This document shows, in pieces, positions 9,042-17,581 of a stretch of 49,507 nucleotides of DNA. The notes under the pieces are model-generated. The model had not been told where the DNA came from, did no database searches, and worked only from the letters and a program-made list of their open reading frames with translations. Within the stretch, counting starts at the first letter, position 1, and every line of letters starts with the position of its first letter. Made by a program: the position numbers and the translations under genes. This stretch comes from Chitinophagaceae bacterium. Lineage in GTDB: Bacteria > Bacteroidota > Bacteroidia > Chitinophagales > Chitinophagaceae. The stretch spans positions 1-49,507 of the forward strand of contig CANEWJ010000003.1 of the NCBI GenBank assembly GCA_947442625.1, written 5' to 3'.

Positions 9042-9078
9042 ATCTCATACAAACAGATGAATAAAAAAAGTGAATGAA

Positions 9079-10014
9079 ATGAAAATGAAGATTCAAGGTC
9101 TTATCGCTGCCGCTTTTACACCATTCAATGAAGACGGATCACTGAACCTTGGTTTGGTGCCTGCATTGGTTGAAAAGCTTTTACAAGATGGGTTGAAGGG
9201 GATATTTGTTTGTGGCAGCAACGGTGAAGGCCCTAACATGACCACTGAGGAGAGAATGATGGTGGCTGAGGCATTTGTAAAAGCCGCCAACAAGAGATTG
9301 CTGATCATTGTCCATGTTGGGCACAGCAGCATTGCTGAATCAAAAAGGCTTTCCATTCATGCTCAGGCAATTGGCGCTGATGCATTTTCATCTGTTGCAG
9401 CCTTCTATTTCAAACCCACTTCAGTCGAAACATTGGCGCATTGTATGGCTGAAATTGCAGCAGCTGCGCCCCAACTTCCTTTTTATTATTACCATATCCC
9501 CATCCTTACTGGTGTAGGAATGGACATGATAGATTTTTTGAATTATGCAGGTGATCTTATACCAAACCTAGCAGGAATCAAGTATACTTCTGCTACCATT
9601 CATGAATACCAAAGCTGTCTGGAACTTAAAAACGGAAAATTCGATGTGCTCTTTGGTTTTGATGAGTTGTTGTTGCCTGCCCTGTCCATTGGCTCAAAAG
9701 GCGCCATTGGAAGCACCTATACTTTCGCTGCGCCAGAGTACCTGAAAACGGCAGCACTATACCAGCAGTGTAAAAACGACGCAGCAAGGGAAAACCATTC
9801 ATTTATGGTAGAAGTGATCCGCATCTTTGCCCGTTATCCATCTGTCCCTGCCCAAAAAGCCATCATGAAAATGTTGGGTTTTGACATGGGTCCTTGCAGG
9901 CTTCCATTGGTTACACTGAACAAAACAAATTACGATAAGCTACATGCGGAGCTGGATGCGGTTGGGTTTTTTGATAGGGTCCCTTCCATTCCCATGGACA
10001 GAAAAGAATTATAA
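9079..10014 (+). CDS. nanA: N-acetylneuraminate lyase (DapA/NAL superfamily)
   Basis: This cytoplasmic class I aldolase splits N-acetylneuraminate into N-acetylmannosamine and pyruvate. It is a complete (beta/alpha)8 aldolase of the DHDPS/NAL family with the carboxylate-binding 'CGSNGEGPNM' near residues 47-56, the family Tyr in 'FYYYHIP' (135-141), and the Schiff-base Lys168 in 'GIKYTS'. The 'YYYHIP...TGV' and 'FGFDELLLPAL...GAIGSTY' segments are those of sialate lyases rather than of dihydrodipicolinate synthases. ATG 9079 was chosen; GTG 9070 and ATG 9085 are in frame. The next gene is an exo-sialidase 19 bp downstream, which supports the assignment. No ManNAc epimerase or kinase follows. 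Confidence 0.9.
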   Translation: MKMKIQGLIAAAFTPFNEDGSLNLGLVPALVEKLLQDGLKGIFVCGSNGEGPNMTTEERMMVAEAFVKAANKRLLIIVHVGHSSIAESKRLSIHAQAIGADAFSSVAAFYFKPTSVETLAHCMAEIAAAAPQLPFYYYHIPILTGVGMDMIDFLNYAGDLIPNLAGIKYTSATIHEYQSCLELKNGKFDVLFGFDELLLPALSIGSKGAIGSTYTFAAPEYLKTAALYQQCKNDAARENHSFMVEVIRIFARYPSVPAQKAIMKMLGFDMGPCRLPLVTLNKTNYDKLHAELDAVGFFDRVPSIPMDRKEL

Positions 10015-10033
10015 CTGTTTAAAATTTTCCCAA

Positions 10034-11701
10034 ATGAAGCTGAATAGATTTTTTGCCATGGTCATTTCCTTGTTGGTGCTCATCGCCAACGCAGATGCAC
10101 AATCCTCTGTTGAAGTAACGGTGTTGCAAGAGCAATACCAGGTGCCCTTGTTGAAAGGGAAATCAAGCAATCCATTCATCAGGTTGAAATTGGTGGTGTC
10201 AGGCAATAAGGGAGTGGCGGTAAATGGTTTTCAGTTCAGCTTGAAAGGGACTACCTCTTTGCAGGATATAGAACAACTTTCATTGTATTATTTTAAAAAT
10301 GATTCCACTGCAAGTGCATCATTGGATTTTTCCAAGGCACAACTGTTTGGCAGTGTTTCATCCATGAAGAATAAGGTAACCATCAGTGGTTCCCAGCAGC
10401 TCAATCCCGGTACGCATTATTTTTGGTTGAGTTGTACCCTGTCTCCCAATGCCAATGCTTTAAATGAAGCTGATGCCAGTTGTACCCAAGTCAACATTGG
10501 CGATAAGCGTCTTGTGCCTGCTCCCGAAGAAAAAAACATCCAGCAAAAATTTGCAGTTGCATTGAGAAAACCCAATGATGATAATGTACATACGTACCGC
10601 ATCCCAGGCATCACCACTTCTAAAAATGGAACCTTGCTGGCTGTGTATGACATGCGCCGTGAGAGCAGCCGTGACCTCCAGGGCCACATGGACATTGGCT
10701 TGAGCAGAAGCCTTGATGGCGGCAATACGTGGTTGCCCATGCAGGTTGCGATCGACATGAAAGAATGGGGTGGTTTGCCACAGAAGTTCAATGGGGTTTC
10801 TGATGCTTGTATTTTAAGCGATGACAAAACCGGAGCAATTTATATAGCCGGACTCTGGATGCATGGTGTCCTGGATAAAAATGGAAAATGGATTGAAGGC
10901 CTCACAGACAGCAGCAAAGCCTGGAACCACCAATGGCGCGAAAAAGGATCACAGCCGGGTTTTGATGTAAAACAGAGCAGCCAGTTTTTGATTGTGAAGA
11001 GCACAGATGAGGGCAAAACATGGAGTGATCCCATCAACCTTACAAGGATGTGTAAAAAAGAAGAGTGGTGGCTTTGGGCTCCCGGTCCCGGACATGGCAT
11101 CACCCTGAACGATGGCACCTTGGTATTCCCAACACAGGGCAGAGACAAGAACGGCAGACCATTTTCTAATATCACCTACAGCAAAGATGGTGGTGTAAAT
11201 TGGCATAGTTCAGCAGCTGCAGACACGGGCAGCACCACTGAAAGCATGGCTGTTCAATTGAGCAATGGAGACATCATGCTTAACATGCGGGCCAATGAAA
11301 ATGCTACCCGCAAAGGGGATAACAATGGCAGGGCAATGGCGGTTACCAGTGATTTGGGTAAAACTTGGACCAGTCATGCCGCAAGCCGCAATGCATTGAA
11401 CGAACCTGTATGCATGGCCAGTACCCACAAGCACAACTATACAAAAAATGGAAAACCTGCTTCAGTATTGCTGTTTTCAAACCCCAATACCAAAACCGGT
11501 CGCAACCACATGACCATTAAAATGAGTTTTGATGATGGGCTTACCTGGCCTAAAGAGCACTGGATGCTCTTGGATGAATGGAACAGTTTTGGTTATTCTT
11601 GCATAACTTCAGTTGATGAGCACACGATTGGTATTTTATACGAAGGCAGTGGTGCTCACATGGTTTTTCAAAAATTTTCTTTCAAGAAGATGCTGAAGTG
11701 A
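10034..11701 (+). CDS. nanH: Secreted exo-alpha-sialidase (GH33)
   Basis: This enzyme releases terminal sialic acids from glycoconjugates outside the cytoplasm. ATG 10034 gives a clean signal peptide ('ISLLVLIANADAQ', cleavage about residue 23); the longer in-frame start at 9944 would overlap nanA and lack one. Residues about 24-160 match the beta-sandwich found before the catalytic domain of Bacteroidota sialidases. The six-bladed propeller begins with the arginine motif YRIPG (188-192) and contains five Asp-boxes: SRSLDGGNTW (224-233), STDEGKTW, SKDGGVNW, TSDLGKTW and SFDDGLTW. A 'FGYSCIT' segment near the C-terminus carries the expected nucleophilic Tyr. Length 555 aa. It lies between nanA and a GH20 hexosaminidase. 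Confidence 0.93.
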   Translation: MKLNRFFAMVISLLVLIANADAQSSVEVTVLQEQYQVPLLKGKSSNPFIRLKLVVSGNKGVAVNGFQFSLKGTTSLQDIEQLSLYYFKNDSTASASLDFSKAQLFGSVSSMKNKVTISGSQQLNPGTHYFWLSCTLSPNANALNEADASCTQVNIGDKRLVPAPEEKNIQQKFAVALRKPNDDNVHTYRIPGITTSKNGTLLAVYDMRRESSRDLQGHMDIGLSRSLDGGNTWLPMQVAIDMKEWGGLPQKFNGVSDACILSDDKTGAIYIAGLWMHGVLDKNGKWIEGLTDSSKAWNHQWREKGSQPGFDVKQSSQFLIVKSTDEGKTWSDPINLTRMCKKEEWWLWAPGPGHGITLNDGTLVFPTQGRDKNGRPFSNITYSKDGGVNWHSSAAADTGSTTESMAVQLSNGDIMLNMRANENATRKGDNNGRAMAVTSDLGKTWTSHAASRNALNEPVCMASTHKHNYTKNGKPASVLLFSNPNTKTGRNHMTIKMSFDDGLTWPKEHWMLLDEWNSFGYSCITSVDEHTIGILYEGSGAHMVFQKFSFKKMLK

Positions 11702-11741
11702 TTTGCTGATGATGGGGAATCGCAAAACAACAATCGTTCAA

Positions 11742-13865
11742 ATGAAACCCTATATTTTTTTTCTACTGTTCCTCTTGGTGTTGGATACTCAAGCACAACA
11801 AACAGCAAGTGGTAGTTGGCTTGCACCTCAACGCTTACAAACCTTAAAGGAGGCACCTGTTGCATTAATTCCCTTTCCACAACAAGTACAGTGGTTGAAG
11901 GAAGCATGGAAGCGTCCTTCCCAACTGACAATTGTTGTTTGTGGAAATCAATCTTCGCTGACTGAAAATGCAGTTCGTTCTTTGAAAGAGCTGCTGGTAG
12001 CTGCTTCGATCCAATATAATGTGAAAAGCTTGTCTGCCAATGAACAAGCACCGCATCATGTTATCCAGCTAAAGCTGGGAAATAATCCAACTTTAAAGGC
12101 AGAGGGCTATCAATTGGATATTACACGTACTGGTATACTTATCCAGTCTAATGATGCTGCTGGGTTTTATTATGCGGTTCAAACCCTGCGGCAAATCATG
12201 GCTCAAAAAAGTACATTGCAACAACTTCCCGGATGCAAGATTAAGGACTGGCCAGCATTTGCCTTGCGTGGATTTATGCATGACAATGGAAGAAATTTTC
12301 AAAGCATTGCAATGTTGAAGGCACAGCTGGATAAACTTTCCTGGTATAAGTTCAATACATTTCACTGGCACCTTACCGACAATCCTGCATGGCGTGCCCA
12401 AAGCAAACGCTACCCACAACTGAACAATGCAAAAAATAGAATGCCAGGCCGTGATCCTGACAGCAGCTATAGTTTTGATGATATACGGGAGTTGATCCGC
12501 TATGCCCATGATCGCAATATTTCAATCATTCCTGAATTCGATATGCCTGGCCACAGCAAATATTTTGAGCCAACATTCGGATTTAAAATGGAAAGCGAAC
12601 AAGGAATGCAAGTGTTGGAAAAACTGATTGATGAATTTTGTGCCGAAGTACCGGTTACTGATTGCCCCACCATCCACCTCGGCTCTGATGAAGTACGGAT
12701 CGCCAATCCGGCAGCATTCATCAAGCGGATGACTGCCCGTGTAAAAGCCAATGGAAGAAATGTGATGGTATGGAACCCCGGTCTGACTGCTGAACCTGGC
12801 ACCATTGAGCAGGTTTGGCTGGAGGATGCAACTTTTGTTCACCGAAGGACAAGCAAAAATCCTTATGTTGATTCTTATGGTGGTTACCTCAACAATTACG
12901 ATGCTTACTCATTGATCCAGCGGTATTTCTTCCAGCAAATTTGCAGCAAGCCCTTGGGCGATTCATTGGCCCTGGGCGGTATCATTTGCTGTTGGCCAGA
13001 TGTAAGGGTGGAGGACAAGTCAAAAATTCCATTGATCAACCCTGTATGGCCCGGTTCCATTGCCTATAGCGAATCCCTTTGGTGTGGACGTCCGGATTTC
13101 AGACCAGATTATATGAATGTATTGCCAGCAGCAGGTACCGAAGCCAACAATCATTTTGTCGAATTCGAACGGCGTTTGAGAATGCAGAAGCAATTGTTTT
13201 TCTCAACTGATTATTTTCCTTATGTGCCCTTTGGTCATGTTGAATGGAGCATGTCAGGCCCTTTTTACCGCAGTGATAATGATGGCATTGATAAGGAATT
13301 CATTGGAGTGAATACAGCGGTTGGCACTTCACTATCCCACCAAACAAAAATTGTCACTGGCGGCATCCTTCGCTTTGAAGAGCTTTTGGGTGGAGCAAAA
13401 AAATTGTCAAAATCCGCCAATGAAACGGTATACCTGACTGCGTACACCTTCAGTGCAAAAGCCAGGAAAATAGATGCCGTCATTGGTTTTGAAGCTGCCG
13501 CACGCAGCAACAGGAGGAGTGCCGGCATTCCAAATAATGGCCACTGGGATGCCAATGGCGGAGCGATATTCATCAATGACAAAGAACTGCCCGGCCCTGT
13601 CTGGAACATGCCTGGAGGCCACAGGTACTTGCAAGCAACATGGGATAAGCCAGCCAATGAAATGCCGTATAGCGAAGAAGAGTTTTATTGGACTCGCCCG
13701 CCTGCTGCTGTCGAATTGCAAAAAGGTTGGAACAAGATTTTTGTGAGGGTGCCAAGAACGTATATAGACCAAAAATGGATTTTTGCTTTTGTGCCTGTCA
13801 AAAAGGATCAAAAGGGAAATTGGATTGAAGATGGATCAGTGAAAATTCAGGCTTTAAAAAAATAA
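11742..13865 (+). CDS. Secreted beta-N-acetylhexosaminidase (GH20)
   Basis: This enzyme removes terminal GlcNAc/GalNAc from glycans, continuing the trimming begun by the sialidase. ATG 11742 gives the signal peptide 'MKPYIFFLLFLLVLDTQAQ'; earlier in-frame starts (TTG 11703, ATG 11709/11712) add an unlikely hydrophilic leader. An N-terminal GH20b-like domain is followed by the (beta/alpha)8 catalytic domain with 'GFMHDNGRNF', 'FNTFHWHLTDNPAWR', 'PEFDMPGHS' and the substrate-assisted Asp316-Glu317 pair in 'IHLGSDEVRI' (the common motif is HxGGDE, so G to S here). The last 170 residues form an extra C-terminal beta-rich region. Length 708 aa. It lies 40 bp after the sialidase, in the same operon. 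Confidence 0.93.
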   Translation: MKPYIFFLLFLLVLDTQAQQTASGSWLAPQRLQTLKEAPVALIPFPQQVQWLKEAWKRPSQLTIVVCGNQSSLTENAVRSLKELLVAASIQYNVKSLSANEQAPHHVIQLKLGNNPTLKAEGYQLDITRTGILIQSNDAAGFYYAVQTLRQIMAQKSTLQQLPGCKIKDWPAFALRGFMHDNGRNFQSIAMLKAQLDKLSWYKFNTFHWHLTDNPAWRAQSKRYPQLNNAKNRMPGRDPDSSYSFDDIRELIRYAHDRNISIIPEFDMPGHSKYFEPTFGFKMESEQGMQVLEKLIDEFCAEVPVTDCPTIHLGSDEVRIANPAAFIKRMTARVKANGRNVMVWNPGLTAEPGTIEQVWLEDATFVHRRTSKNPYVDSYGGYLNNYDAYSLIQRYFFQQICSKPLGDSLALGGIICCWPDVRVEDKSKIPLINPVWPGSIAYSESLWCGRPDFRPDYMNVLPAAGTEANNHFVEFERRLRMQKQLFFSTDYFPYVPFGHVEWSMSGPFYRSDNDGIDKEFIGVNTAVGTSLSHQTKIVTGGILRFEELLGGAKKLSKSANETVYLTAYTFSAKARKIDAVIGFEAAARSNRRSAGIPNNGHWDANGGAIFINDKELPGPVWNMPGGHRYLQATWDKPANEMPYSEEEFYWTRPPAAVELQKGWNKIFVRVPRTYIDQKWIFAFVPVKKDQKGNWIEDGSVKIQALKK

Positions 13866-14128
13866 AATTCATTCTATTGACTGCTAGCCACTTCCTTGAA
13901 CATATTTTATGGGTTAGGGTTCATCATACCAGGTGTTTAATTTTGTTTATTCTCCAGGTTCAACCCAATGACCCAGGGTTGGATCAATAATTTTATGCCT
14001 TTGGTTTTTCCGCAAACGGTATAGATACTTAAATTGAAGATTTTTGACCCAGCTCAATTCAGCTTTTAAAGTATTTTGCGTAAACTCGTATAATTGTAGA
14101 AGTCTTTAGCCCTTTAACCCCAACCAAC
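13866..14128 (+). other. Intergenic region with a weak terminator-like hairpin
   Basis: This 263-bp gap has no credible coding potential. GTTCAACCC (13958-13966) can pair with GGGTTGGAT (13976-13984), using two G-T wobbles and a 9-nt loop; a TTTT follows only 7 nt later. It may end the sialic-acid operon. Nothing else is recognised. Confidence 0.35.
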
Positions 14129-14537
14129 ATGAAAAGAAGGCAATTTGTCGGATATATAGGCAATACCAGTTTGTTTTTATTGGCAGCTAGAATGCCTTTG
14201 TTCTCAAATGAATCCAATTCAACAGCTGCAGGAGAATTCCTATTTGTAGAAGCGGAACAATTTGCCAAGCATGGAGGATGGGAGCTGGACCAACAATCGA
14301 TGGAACAGATGGGTTCTCCTTATTTGTTGGCCCATGCGGGTACATTTGAAGACAGGAAAACTTGTTTCCGGCGAGGAATCTAAGGCAAAATACAATGGTA
14401 AGAAAATTGATGGTGGTGCTGCCACAGTCCTCGATATGTTGATTGATTCTTCCAAGACATTAAAAAGCATCACCTTGAAAACCATCGCAAATGATGTAGT
14501 CATTGGGCTGATGGGTATTAGTTTGCTGAGAGATTGA
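14129..14537 (+). pseudogene. Remnant of a secreted FAD-dependent oxidoreductase gene (large internal deletion)
   Basis: The reading frame from 14129 starts with a Tat-like signal (MKRRQFVGYIGN) and then has 'LFVEAEQFAKHGGWELDQQS' plus 'MEQMGSPYLLAHAG'. This is the typical N-terminus of large (about 600-700 aa) secreted FAD-dependent oxidoreductases found beside Bacteroidota glycan loci. It then loses sense and stops at 14383. From roughly 14355 another frame carries a coherent tail ending 'LKSITLKTIANDVVIGLMG' before a stop at 14537, which looks like the C-terminus of a secreted protein, probably the same one. The middle of the gene is missing and the ends are out of frame. It is called a pseudogene; that both ends came from one parent is inference. 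Confidence 0.6.
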
Positions 14538-14672
14538 TGTTGTTTTGTAAAAATTAACGTCGGCATTCCCCTCAGAGATGCTGAACTGTGATTGAACTGT
14601 TAAAGTATATTTACACCACTGTTTTCATTAAACCCGAACGTAAGCGATAGGTCATAGGAAAAACCCTGCTGT

Positions 14673-15890
14673 ATGAACAAATCATTGTTATGCCTTACAA
14701 TTGTAACATCCTTTCTCTTTTTTGCTGCTTGTAAGAAGGAGGAGGTTGTTTTACCCGCTTCTCCAACGGGGAATACTCCCACATCAACTGTTGATGCATA
14801 TGCAGCCATCAAGGCATTTTTTGGTACTGAAATTGATCCTTTGAATTTAGCCAATTATGCCAACCAGGGGAAGCCGGCTTACATCACCAGGGATAATACT
14901 GGCTCCAATACCATCACCAATGTAAAAGCCACCGTTGGGAGGGTACTTTTTTACGACAAGAATTTGAGCATAAACAACACTGTTTCTTGTGGAAGTTGTC
15001 ATAAACAAGCCTTTGCCTTTTCTGACACTGCATTGGTAAGCAATGGTGTTTTGGGTGGCGTTACTGATCGTCATTCCATGAGGTTGATCAATGCCCGTTA
15101 TGCAGAAGAGTCCAGGTTTTTTTGGGATGAACGCGCCATTAATCTTGAAGCACAGACAACACAGCCGATAGCCAATCATGTGGAAATGGGATATAGCGGG
15201 CAGTTCGGCAGGGACAACATCAATACCCTGTTGGCAAAATTGCAAAAAATTGGATACTACAATGAACTTTTCAAATTTGCTTATGGTGATGTAACCATTA
15301 CAGAGTCGCGGATGCAAGAATGCCTTGCCCAGTTTGTGAGGAGTATTCAATCTTTTGATAGCAAATATGACGCTGGACGTGCATTGGCCAACAACGCAAA
15401 TCAGGATTTCAGCAATTTTACCGCCATTGAAAATGAAGGGAAAAGATTGTTCATGACGCCTCCTGTTTTTGATGCGAACAGCAGCCGGATTGGCGGAGGA
15501 TTAGGCTGTAACGGTTGCCATAGGGCACCTGAGTTTGACATTGATCCCAGGTCAAGAAACAATGGTGTTACTGCTCTGGCTTCAGGGAATGGACAGGATA
15601 TCACCGTCACCCGTGCTCCCTCTCTGAGGGATCTGATGAACGCAGAGGGTATTTTAAACGGTCGCATGATGCATTCTGGAGGTGTTCGTGATCTTGCCAC
15701 TGCCATTTCACATTATGGCGGATTCATCAACGACAATGCAAACCTGGATCAAAGGCTAAAACCCAATGGTCGTAATGTCCAAAGACTGAACCTGCAGCAA
15801 TCAGAAATAACTTCAGTAGTGGCTTTTATCAAGACCTTATCAGGGAAGAATGTGTATACAGACAAGCGGTGGTCTACACCATTTAAATAG
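14673..15890 (+). CDS. Di-haem cytochrome c peroxidase family lipoprotein (CcpA/MauG superfamily)
   Basis: This periplasm-facing haem protein reduces hydrogen peroxide or carries out a related oxidation. A lipoprotein signal ends at the Cys in 'FFAACKKEE' (about residue 20). Two c-type haem sites are visible: CGSCH at residue 106 and CNGCH at 279, each followed by features of the family ('KQAFAFSDTALVSNG', 'RAPSLRDLMNAEGILNGRMMHSGG'). Length 405 aa suits the family. The upstream gap carries no clear promoter. It shows no functional tie to the sialic-acid genes or to the peptidase that follows 52 bp later. Whether it is a peroxidase or another di-haem enzyme cannot be decided here. Confidence 0.92.
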   Translation: MNKSLLCLTIVTSFLFFAACKKEEVVLPASPTGNTPTSTVDAYAAIKAFFGTEIDPLNLANYANQGKPAYITRDNTGSNTITNVKATVGRVLFYDKNLSINNTVSCGSCHKQAFAFSDTALVSNGVLGGVTDRHSMRLINARYAEESRFFWDERAINLEAQTTQPIANHVEMGYSGQFGRDNINTLLAKLQKIGYYNELFKFAYGDVTITESRMQECLAQFVRSIQSFDSKYDAGRALANNANQDFSNFTAIENEGKRLFMTPPVFDANSSRIGGGLGCNGCHRAPEFDIDPRSRNNGVTALASGNGQDITVTRAPSLRDLMNAEGILNGRMMHSGGVRDLATAISHYGGFINDNANLDQRLKPNGRNVQRLNLQQSEITSVVAFIKTLSGKNVYTDKRWSTPFK

Positions 15891-15942
15891 CCAGACCTGA
15901 TTGATTTCATCGATTTTTCTTACATTCATCAAAATAATTACA

Positions 15943-17499
15943 ATGAAAATATTGTCGTCTTTTATTCTTTTGATGATGACGTCCCTTGGGTCCTTTGCCC
16001 AGGAGAAAGTCGATCTCAACATGATGGCCAAGATCCGCGAACAGGGATTGGTAAAATCACAGGTCATGGACATTGCTCTTCATTTGACAGACCTCAATGG
16101 AAATAGGCTTGCCAATTCGCCAGGATACACCAAAGCGGCCAATTATGCGAAAAACAAACTGACCGAGTGGGGTGTTCAAAATGCAACCCTGGATCCCTGG
16201 GGTGAGTTTGGCAAGGGTTGGGAACTGGAGAAAATGTATTTCGCCATGACCGCTCCTTATTACAAACCCATGATGGTCTATCCCAAAACATGGACCAAGG
16301 GAACAAAGGGATTAAAATCCGCTGAAGTGTTGCTAGTAGATATCAAGGATTCTCTTGCTGTGATGGCGTACAAGGGCAAACTCAAGGGAAAAATCATTTT
16401 GCCAGACATGTCTTATGATTATGTGCAAAGCTTCAAGGCCGATGCACAGCGGTATACTGACGATCAACTCGCCAAAATGGCTGAGGCCAAAGGAGTTCCT
16501 GCCCAGCAACAACGTCAGCCCCGCGACACAGCCGCCATGCGCCGCATGCGCGAACAGATGCAGAGGGGTGGATTTGGTGCGATGCGTTTCTTGACCATGT
16601 TAAAAACCATGGCAGTAGAAGAAGGCGCGGTAGCCATGGTGAGCACATCATTGAGAAACCATGATGGTACTGTATTTGCCCAGGGTGGCGGAACATACAA
16701 GGGTGGTGATCCTGAAAACTTTTTGGACATGGCCATGGGTGTTGAAGATTACAATACCCTGTTGAGGATTGCAAAATCAGGCACTGCTGTTAAGGTGGAT
16801 ACTGAAGTGAAAACAAAATTCTATACTGATGATCTTCAGGGCTACAACGTTATTGCTGAAATTCCTGGCACTGATCCTGCATTCAAGGATGAGGTGGTCA
16901 TGATTGGTGCTCACCTCGACTCCTGGCAGGCTGGTACAGGCGCTACCGACAATGCATCTGGTTCTGCCGTGATGATGGAAGTGATGCGCATCATGAAGAC
17001 CCTCAATGTTCAGCCCCGCAGAACCATCCGCATCGGTCTCTGGAGTGCTGAAGAGCAAGGCTTGCTGGGATCCCGCGGATATGTTGCCAAGACCTTTGGT
17101 GGGAATGGCACCATTGCCAAGACTCCTGCACATGATAAGTTCTCTGCCTATTATAATATTGATAATGGTACAGGAAAGATCAGGGGCATCTACCTCCAGG
17201 GCAATGAGGCTTGCAGGAATATTTTCGCCGCCTGGTTTGAACCCTTCAAGGACCTTGGTGCATCTACTGTGACCATCAGCAATACCGGCGGTACAGACCA
17301 TCAATCTTTTGATGGTGTCGGGCTCCCAGGTTTCCAGTTCATTCAGGATGAAATTGAATATGATACCAGAACCCACCACAGCAACATGGATGTGTATGAC
17401 CACCTGTCTGCTCCAGATTTGAAACAAATTGCTACCATCGTGGCTGCATTTGTATACAATACTGCACAAAGGGACGCCAAGTTGCCCCGCAAAGAATAG
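15943..17499 (+). CDS. Secreted M28-family zinc metallopeptidase (carboxypeptidase Q-like)
   Basis: This is an exported aminopeptidase/carboxypeptidase. ATG 15943 gives a signal peptide ending 'SLGSFAQ'; the longer TTG start at 15901 is less likely. A PA-type insert domain occupies about 110-300, and within it lies an unusual Gln/Arg/Met-rich run ('QQQRQPRDTAAMRRMREQM'). The M28 metal ligands are readable: His324 and Asp336 in 'AHLDSW...GATDNASG', Glu370/371 in 'WSAEEQGLLGSRGY', an Asp in 'NIDNGTG', and the late His in 'TRTHHSNMDVYDHL'. Length 518 aa. It stands alone between the peroxidase and the proline-iminopeptidase-like gene. Substrate specificity is unknown. Confidence 0.93.
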   Translation: MKILSSFILLMMTSLGSFAQEKVDLNMMAKIREQGLVKSQVMDIALHLTDLNGNRLANSPGYTKAANYAKNKLTEWGVQNATLDPWGEFGKGWELEKMYFAMTAPYYKPMMVYPKTWTKGTKGLKSAEVLLVDIKDSLAVMAYKGKLKGKIILPDMSYDYVQSFKADAQRYTDDQLAKMAEAKGVPAQQQRQPRDTAAMRRMREQMQRGGFGAMRFLTMLKTMAVEEGAVAMVSTSLRNHDGTVFAQGGGTYKGGDPENFLDMAMGVEDYNTLLRIAKSGTAVKVDTEVKTKFYTDDLQGYNVIAEIPGTDPAFKDEVVMIGAHLDSWQAGTGATDNASGSAVMMEVMRIMKTLNVQPRRTIRIGLWSAEEQGLLGSRGYVAKTFGGNGTIAKTPAHDKFSAYYNIDNGTGKIRGIYLQGNEACRNIFAAWFEPFKDLGASTVTISNTGGTDHQSFDGVGLPGFQFIQDEIEYDTRTHHSNMDVYDHLSAPDLKQIATIVAAFVYNTAQRDAKLPRKE

Positions 17500-17530
17500 C
17501 GCGGCGCTGTTGTCAGTTTTTTAATTATTT

Positions 17531-17561
17531 TCATCCCCGTTACCCACCGTTTCGGGGATGA
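17531..17561 (+). terminator. Hairpin after the M28 peptidase gene
   Basis: TCATCCCCG (17531-17539) and CGGGGATGA (17553-17561) are perfect inverted repeats around a 13-nt loop. The following sequence has no T run, so termination efficiency is uncertain. The hairpin covers the ATG at 17558, an argument for the later start of the next gene. Confidence 0.5.
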
Positions 17562-17581
17562 ATCATTTAAACAGGATTCCA

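Noticed and set aside
9944-10033. Longer start for the sialidase
   Set aside because: It overlaps nanA and puts 30 hydrophilic/mixed residues before a proper signal peptide at 10034.
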